Positions 59,805 through 64,000 of a stretch of DNA of 64,000 nucleotides are shown here, piece by piece. Both the position numbers and the translations under genes were made by a program. Location: positions 153,507,201 through 153,571,200 of the forward strand of contig OY726557.1 in the NCBI GenBank assembly GCA_963383645.1, given 5' to 3'. Source of the DNA: Muscardinus avellanarius (taxonomy: Eukaryota; Chordata; Mammalia; Rodentia; Gliridae). Below the pieces are notes generated by a model. That model was given only the letters and a program-made list of their open reading frames with translations, searched no databases and had not been told where the DNA came from. Numbering within the stretch: position 1 is the first letter of the stretch; the number at the start of each line of letters is the position of its first letter.

Positions 59805-60510
59805 TCAGAAAAAAATCTATCCTAATATGGAATATGGATTTTAGATACCCAAAACAATCTCGAAAAAGAACAAAGCTAGAAGATATATATTTTCTGATTT
59901 CAAACCATATAAAGCTACAATAATTGAAACAGTGTAGTACTGTTCTAAAGGCAGATATATAAACCATTGGAGTTAAATAAAAGCCTAGAGCTAAATTCTT
60001 CCCTATATTGTCAAGTTATTTTTGACAAGGTTTCCACGCACATTTGGTGGTGGAAATAATAATCTTTTAGCTAAATATTGTTGAAAAATAATAATTACAT
60101 GGAAAAGAATAAAATTGGACCCTTACCTAATCCCATATACAAGTATTAACTCAAAATAGATAAAAGACCTAAATATAAATCTTAAGACTATAAACTTTTA
60201 GAAGAAAATCTGGGTCATAAAACCTCACAACACTGAAATTGGCAGTGATTTCATGGATATGATTTCAATGGCACAGGCAACAGAAGAGTATACACACTCC
60301 CTAAAAAATAAAAAAAAATATTGTATATCCAAAGACAATGTAAACAGAGTTAAAAGTTACTAATAGAATTGGATAAAATATTTCCAAATGCTATATCTGA
60401 AGGTATATTAATATTCCAACTAGAAATCCTAGAAATTAACAACAATAAAGGCAAACAATACCCTTTAGAGATAGGTAAAAGACTAACATAAATAATGAAT
60501 CTCCACAGAT
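59805..60510 (+). pseudogene. Inverted L1 ORF2 C-terminal fragment (copy 2)
   Basis: Aligns base for base, with few differences, to 6974-7678. The shared breakpoints on both sides are the key evidence that the inversion existed in the source element. Confidence 0.78.
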
Positions 60511-60557
60511 AACCAATCTTAGTTGTCTGTTGGATGGAAAATCTTGTTTCTCTGGTT

Positions 60558-61480
60558 CTAGTGTGTGTTACCTATTTCTTCTTTGTAATTAATCTCTTTG
60601 AGTATTTTCTCTAGCGCTGGTTTTGAAGACATAAATTCCTTCAGTTTCTGTTTGTCATGGAAGCTTCTTATTTCTCCATCTAATTTGATAGAAAGTTTTG
60701 CTGGGTAGGAAATTTTTGGCTGGAAGTTGTTTTCTTTCAGAGTTTGGAATATGTTACTTCAAGCCCTTCTGGCTCTCATGACTTGGTTCGGGAAGTCTGG
60801 ATTGATTCTAATTGGTTTGCCTCTGAATGTCACTTGGCCCTTTGCTTTTGTTGCCGTTAAGATTCTCTGCTTGGCTTCCACATTGGTCATTTTGACAATT
60901 ATGTGGCGTGGGGATCCTCTTCTCCGATCCTGTCTAAGGGGAGTTCTATAGGTTTCCTGGATCTGTGTATCAACCTCTTGCTCTATGTTTGGAAAATTTT
61001 CTGCTATTACTTCCTTGAAGAGATTATTGATCCCTTTGGTTTCACTTTCTTTTCCCTCCTCTATTCTAATTATTCTTAGGTTAGCTCTCTTAAAATGGGC
61101 CCATATTTCTTCAATATCAGATTCCTGCTGTCGGTATTTTTTTCTAGATTAGAAACTATGCGTTCATTTTTGGAATGATCATCTTCTAAGAGCGAGATTC
61201 TGTTCTCCATGTGGTCTAATCGGTTCTTTGTGCTTTGAATTGAGGCCTTTACTTCATTAATTGCATCCTTTATCTCTTTTTGGCTCTCTCTGAGTTCTTT
61301 TTGAAGCACCTCTATTATTTCTACAGTTATTTTCCTGATTTGATCTTCTAGAAATCTCTGATTTTCTGTTTTATCTGGTTCTGATGTTGTGGGGTTGTGG
61401 GCATTCATTGCTCCAGTATTATTCCTCTTTCCCATGATTTCGGATGTTTGTGCCTTCTCTGGGTTCTTCCCTTGGGTCAC
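60558..61480 (-). pseudogene. L1 ORF1, disabled (copy 2)
   Basis: Homologous to the ORF1 at 7720-8639. It carries the same A7 frame break (61143-61137). It also lacks the ATG used by copy 1, which reads GGG here, so the next in-frame ATG is about a dozen codons further in. A Trp codon in the ARRAW stretch is TGA (61-60.7 kb, 60761-60759). The stop is TAG at 60560-60558, two codons earlier than in copy 1. It cannot make full ORF1 protein even with a frameshift. Confidence 0.85.
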
Positions 61481-62220
61481 TATGACTTCACTTAAGGTGC
61501 TCTGGATCTCGAGTCTGTAGTATCTCAGACCCCACTACTCCTTTACTGGGTTGTATCACAGAGTCTCCCACCCAGGGAGTCGATAGAGGCTTCTTTAGAC
61601 TGTGGGGGGTGCCAGGTTGCACGTTCTCCTATGGTATGATATCTCTGCCACCACCACTCCCCCACTGGGTCAAGTCCCAGGGAGTACAGTACTGGGATTT
61701 CTCCTCTGGGGCCCGCAATTTGACTCACTGTTCTTGAGTTCACAGATGTAGCTGTACTGGACTCAGTGAATTTGCTGCTGCTGCCGCCAGTGGCAATATG
61801 GCGCTGCCAAGCCCTCGGCTGTGAGGCTGGCTTATTTCTTCTTGGTTTTGAGTTCCACTCTGAGTTCCTGCAGCGTGTGCTGAACTCAGCCACTGGGAGC
61901 TTTAGATACTCCCTGCGTTGAAAAATCCCACCTGTCTGTTCTGCAGCGGCTCACCTCGGCTTGCTGTAGCCGTCCTGTGAAATCACCGCTGCTGCCGGCA
62001 GTATGGCGATGCTGCCGCGTCCTTGGGCGTGAGGCCGGTGTATCTCCTCTGTGGCTCTGAGCTCTGTTCTCGGTCCGCTTTCTCACTGGAGCCTGGTGAT
62101 TTTTTTGTTTCTCTGATAATGGTGTTTTCTGGCTATGAAAGGCGCTGATTTTGTGGTAATGGAGATTGGTTGTTAGAGGGGCTCTTAAGCCCCGCTTTTC
62201 TCGGTCGCCATCTTCCCAGA
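61481..62220 (-). promoter_or_regulatory. Complete L1 5' UTR with YY1-like motif (copy 2)
   Basis: GC-rich, CpG-containing. The minus-strand 5' end carries AAGATGGC (62214-62207), the core of a YY1 site. A YY1 site at the extreme 5' end is known to set transcription start in human L1. The same role here is inference. Confidence 0.65.
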
Positions 62221-62233
62221 AGTTCTTATTTAT

Positions 62234-62330
62234 TCAGAGTAGTTTTGAGTTGCATCTTCTGGTTAATCTTTTTGTTCCTTCAGTTATTTACCCATATCAT
62301 TATCAGGGTTTGCTAATGATGTTTAATTAA
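62234..62330 (-). mobile_element. Continuation of the split L1
   Basis: CAGAGTAGTTTTGAGTTGCATCTTCTGGTTAATC continues the antisense ORF2 text broken at 59418 (62234-62330). Confidence 0.7.
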
Positions 62331-62334
62331 AAAT

Positions 62335-62640
62335 GTATATTTAATATGTATTTATTGGTGCATTATACTCTTACATCATAATGTAAATCATGTTATCAAT
62401 GACATGCACACACATAGCACCTGGTAGAACTCCCGCCTCACCTCCCCATCCCTCCTTCCTAAAACAGAGTACTAAAATTGACATTGATATTTTCACATAT
62501 GTATACATAGTTGGTGGTAGTAATTCCATTCGTGAACTTCACTGCTTCCCTCCCCTTTCCTTAGACCATCCTGGCTCCATTGAGGTCTCTCCTCCATTAT
62601 CTGGAGTTGCTCTGGTATCCCAAGCTAATTAGAAATGTGA
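62335..62640 (-). mobile_element. L1 3' UTR fragment
   Basis: TATTTATTGGTGCATTATACTCTTACATC at the terminus, the C-rich 3' UTR, and CCATTGAGGTCTCTCCTCCATTATCTGGAG. Same subfamily as 12655-13030. Confidence 0.75.
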
Positions 62641-62721
62641 ATGTCTCCGTGAATAACAAGAGAAAATTTCAATTCAATCAAATCCTAAGGGGGTCCTAAG
62701 TAGCTTCATAGAGAAACAGGT

Positions 62722-62920
62722 ATATTTTGTTTTGTTTTGTTTTGTGGTATTAGGGGTTGAACCCAGGGGCATTCTATCTCTGAGGTACATCACAGTTCTA
62801 TTTTGTTTTTTATTTTGAAACAGGTTTTCTCTAGGTTGATGATGTTGTCCTTGAATCTGTGATCCTCCTGTGTCAGCCTTTCAAGTACTGGGATTACAGG
62901 CATGAACTGCCAAACCCCTC
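62722..62920 (-). mobile_element. B1-dID SINE with (TTTTG)n tail
   Basis: TTTTGTTTTGTTTTG, GGTTGAACCCAGGGGCATTC to TGGGATTACAGGCATGAAC. The last bases of the B1 half are worn. Confidence 0.87.
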
Positions 62921-63101
62921 TGGATACAGTATTTTGAATGAATCAATTTCACACAAGTCTTCTAAGTTGTTTTACAACTCTGTAAAACAAGCTATATCAC
63001 TCTTCCAGTAAAGACAGTCATCAGGAACACTTTTAAACATGTGATACAGGAATTCTTAACTTATTCTTGTGAGCAGGGAGAGAACAATTATATCTGTATG
63101 G

Positions 63102-63491
63102 TGTTTTAGTCTGTGTGATAATAGCAAAATAACAAACTAGACTATATATGAAGAAAAAGCATTTCTCAGAGTTCTCAGAAGTTCAACATCAAGTCTCCAG
63201 TAGGTTTTGTCTGGTGAGACCAGGATCCCTCTGCTCCCAAGATGGGGCCTTGAAGGCTCCATTCTTCAAAGGAGAAAATGCTATAACCTCAAATAGTGGA
63301 TGGGACAGAAGGGTAAGGAGAGCAAATGTTGTGTGGGCCTTTAAAAAGACATAAGGGCCTCAATTCTGTTGATGAGAAAAGATCCCTCATGATGTAATCA
63401 CCTCCTAAATTTTATACCATTTAATACTCTCACCCTGGGGAATAAGATTCAACAGAAATGTTGGGCAGTGCACAAATATTCAAAACATAGT
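63102..63491 (+). mobile_element. ERVL-MaLR solo LTR (MST/THE1-like)
   Basis: TGTTTTAGTCTGTGTGATAATAGC, CATTTCTCAGAGTTCTCAG, TTTGTCTGGTGAGACCAGG, CTCCCAAGATGGGGCCTTG, CATGATGTAATCACCTCC, CACCCTGGGGAATAAGATTCAACA and AACATAGTA follow the MaLR LTR order from end to end (63102-63491). No internal region. Non-coding relic. Confidence 0.8.
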
Positions 63492-64000
63492 ATATGACAA
63501 TTGATCTTTGCTGACAGGAAATATAAAAAAATGTATGCCAGCAATGGAAAATCACCTATATTATTATGTAGGGCATATAGTGTTTATATTATAATATTTC
63601 AAATGCTTCTGTAAGGATGTGCTTCTGGGTAAGGACTTTTACTAGTACTATAGATGGCATGCTCTATATCTGATCTAAAGAGGAAGAGATGGGTAAATTA
63701 TTTGAATTCTTTGAATGAAAGAAGAAATTATTGCATAGTACAAGAAAAGTTATTATTTAAAATTGGACACATTCCATATATTCATTTAAATATTCATTTT
63801 TCTTTTGGGGACAGATGTGAGGTTAATAAGGAAAATTATTATCTTGTCTCATACAAGCTTTATGCATTGTAATAGACAAAAATCTCACTTATTTAACAGT
63901 GCAAGAGGTGCAGCTAATACTCCTTTGTTAATTAATTGAAAGGCCACAGTGGTTTTTGTCTAGAGCAGCTTTAATGCAAACTTTGATAGCCCAAATAGTT
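63492..64000. other. Unique AT-rich sequence
   Basis: No feature recognised at the right edge. Confidence 0.5.

Larger units (their letters stand above)
59419..62233 (-). mobile_element. Composite ORF1-only L1, copy 2
   Basis: Same part order as the copy at 6637-9333 and nearly the same length: 5' UTR, ORF1, inverted ORF2 fragment, 3' UTR ending GTGTACCAAT, then a longer A/T-rich tail (59419-59474). The 5' end is complete (TCTGGGAAGATGGCGACCGA on the minus strand, 62220 downward). Thirteen bases (62221-62233) between this end and the duplication are unexplained. The target is an older L1, unrelated to the target of copy 1, so this is a separate insertion and not a segmental duplication. Confidence 0.85.

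Noticed and set aside
61543..61893. 116-codon open frame upstream of ORF1 in the 5' UTR of composite copy 2, partly present in copy 1 (8711-8896)
   Set aside because: It has no ATG (both begin at GTG), and the frame is shorter in copy 1. GC-rich sequence of low stop density explains it.

Overview
This is AT-rich mammalian nuclear DNA, and the repeats point to a squirrel-family rodent (ground squirrel, marmot or relative). About forty SINEs have a 7SL/B1-type left half (CTGTAATCCCAGCA, GGAGGCTGAGACAGGAGGAT) joined to a tRNA-derived ID-type right half (GGGGTGTAGCTCAGAGGTAG, GGGTTCCATCCCCAGTAC). That is the B1-dID dimer typical of squirrels and some related rodents. The species call is an inference from repeats. 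There are no operons, rRNA genes, functional tRNA genes or CRISPR arrays.

Only one stretch looks like host coding sequence. It is a single internal exon on the minus strand (3338 down to 3117), 222 nt long, with a good acceptor and a consensus donor, open throughout, encoding a Ser-rich segment of about 73 residues. I do not recognise the protein. If the exon is real, the 60 kb to its right is intron or flank on its 5' side and the first 3 kb is intron on its 3' side.

Layout: 1-3.1 kb, SINEs and a class I-like LTR ending about 25 nt from the exon donor; 3.1-3.3 kb, the exon; 5.0-6.6 kb, a CA repeat and an ancient L2; 6.6-9.3 kb, a composite L1 (copy 1); 9.9-13.4 kb, L1 fragments, SINEs and L2; 14-16.4 kb, an AT repeat and repeat-poor DNA; 16.4-19.8 kb, a long 5'-inverted L1; 20-25.3 kb, SINEs including a nest of three; 26.3-27.5 kb, an L1 3' end; 28-33 kb, mostly unique; 34-48 kb, SINE-rich with MER5A at 44.8 kb; 48-54 kb, unique DNA, an L1 and a SINE inside an old LTR-like repeat; 54-58.4 kb, SINEs and old L1; 58.6-62.6 kb, an L1 split by composite L1 copy 2; 63.1-63.5 kb, a MaLR LTR.

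The most interesting structure is the composite L1, seen twice in minus orientation at 6637-9333 and about 59419-62233. Each copy has, in order, an L1 5' UTR, ORF1, an inverted fragment of the 3' half of ORF2, and an L1 3' UTR with A-rich tail. Each has its own target-site duplication and different flanks, so the rearranged structure itself was retrotransposed at least twice. This is an ORF1-only, HAL1-like non-autonomous L1 lineage. Both copies share a one-base break in ORF1 inside an A-run that reads as a slippery heptamer.

All family assignments rest on reading the sequence against remembered family features. No search was run, and boundaries of old repeats are good to roughly 10-30 bases.
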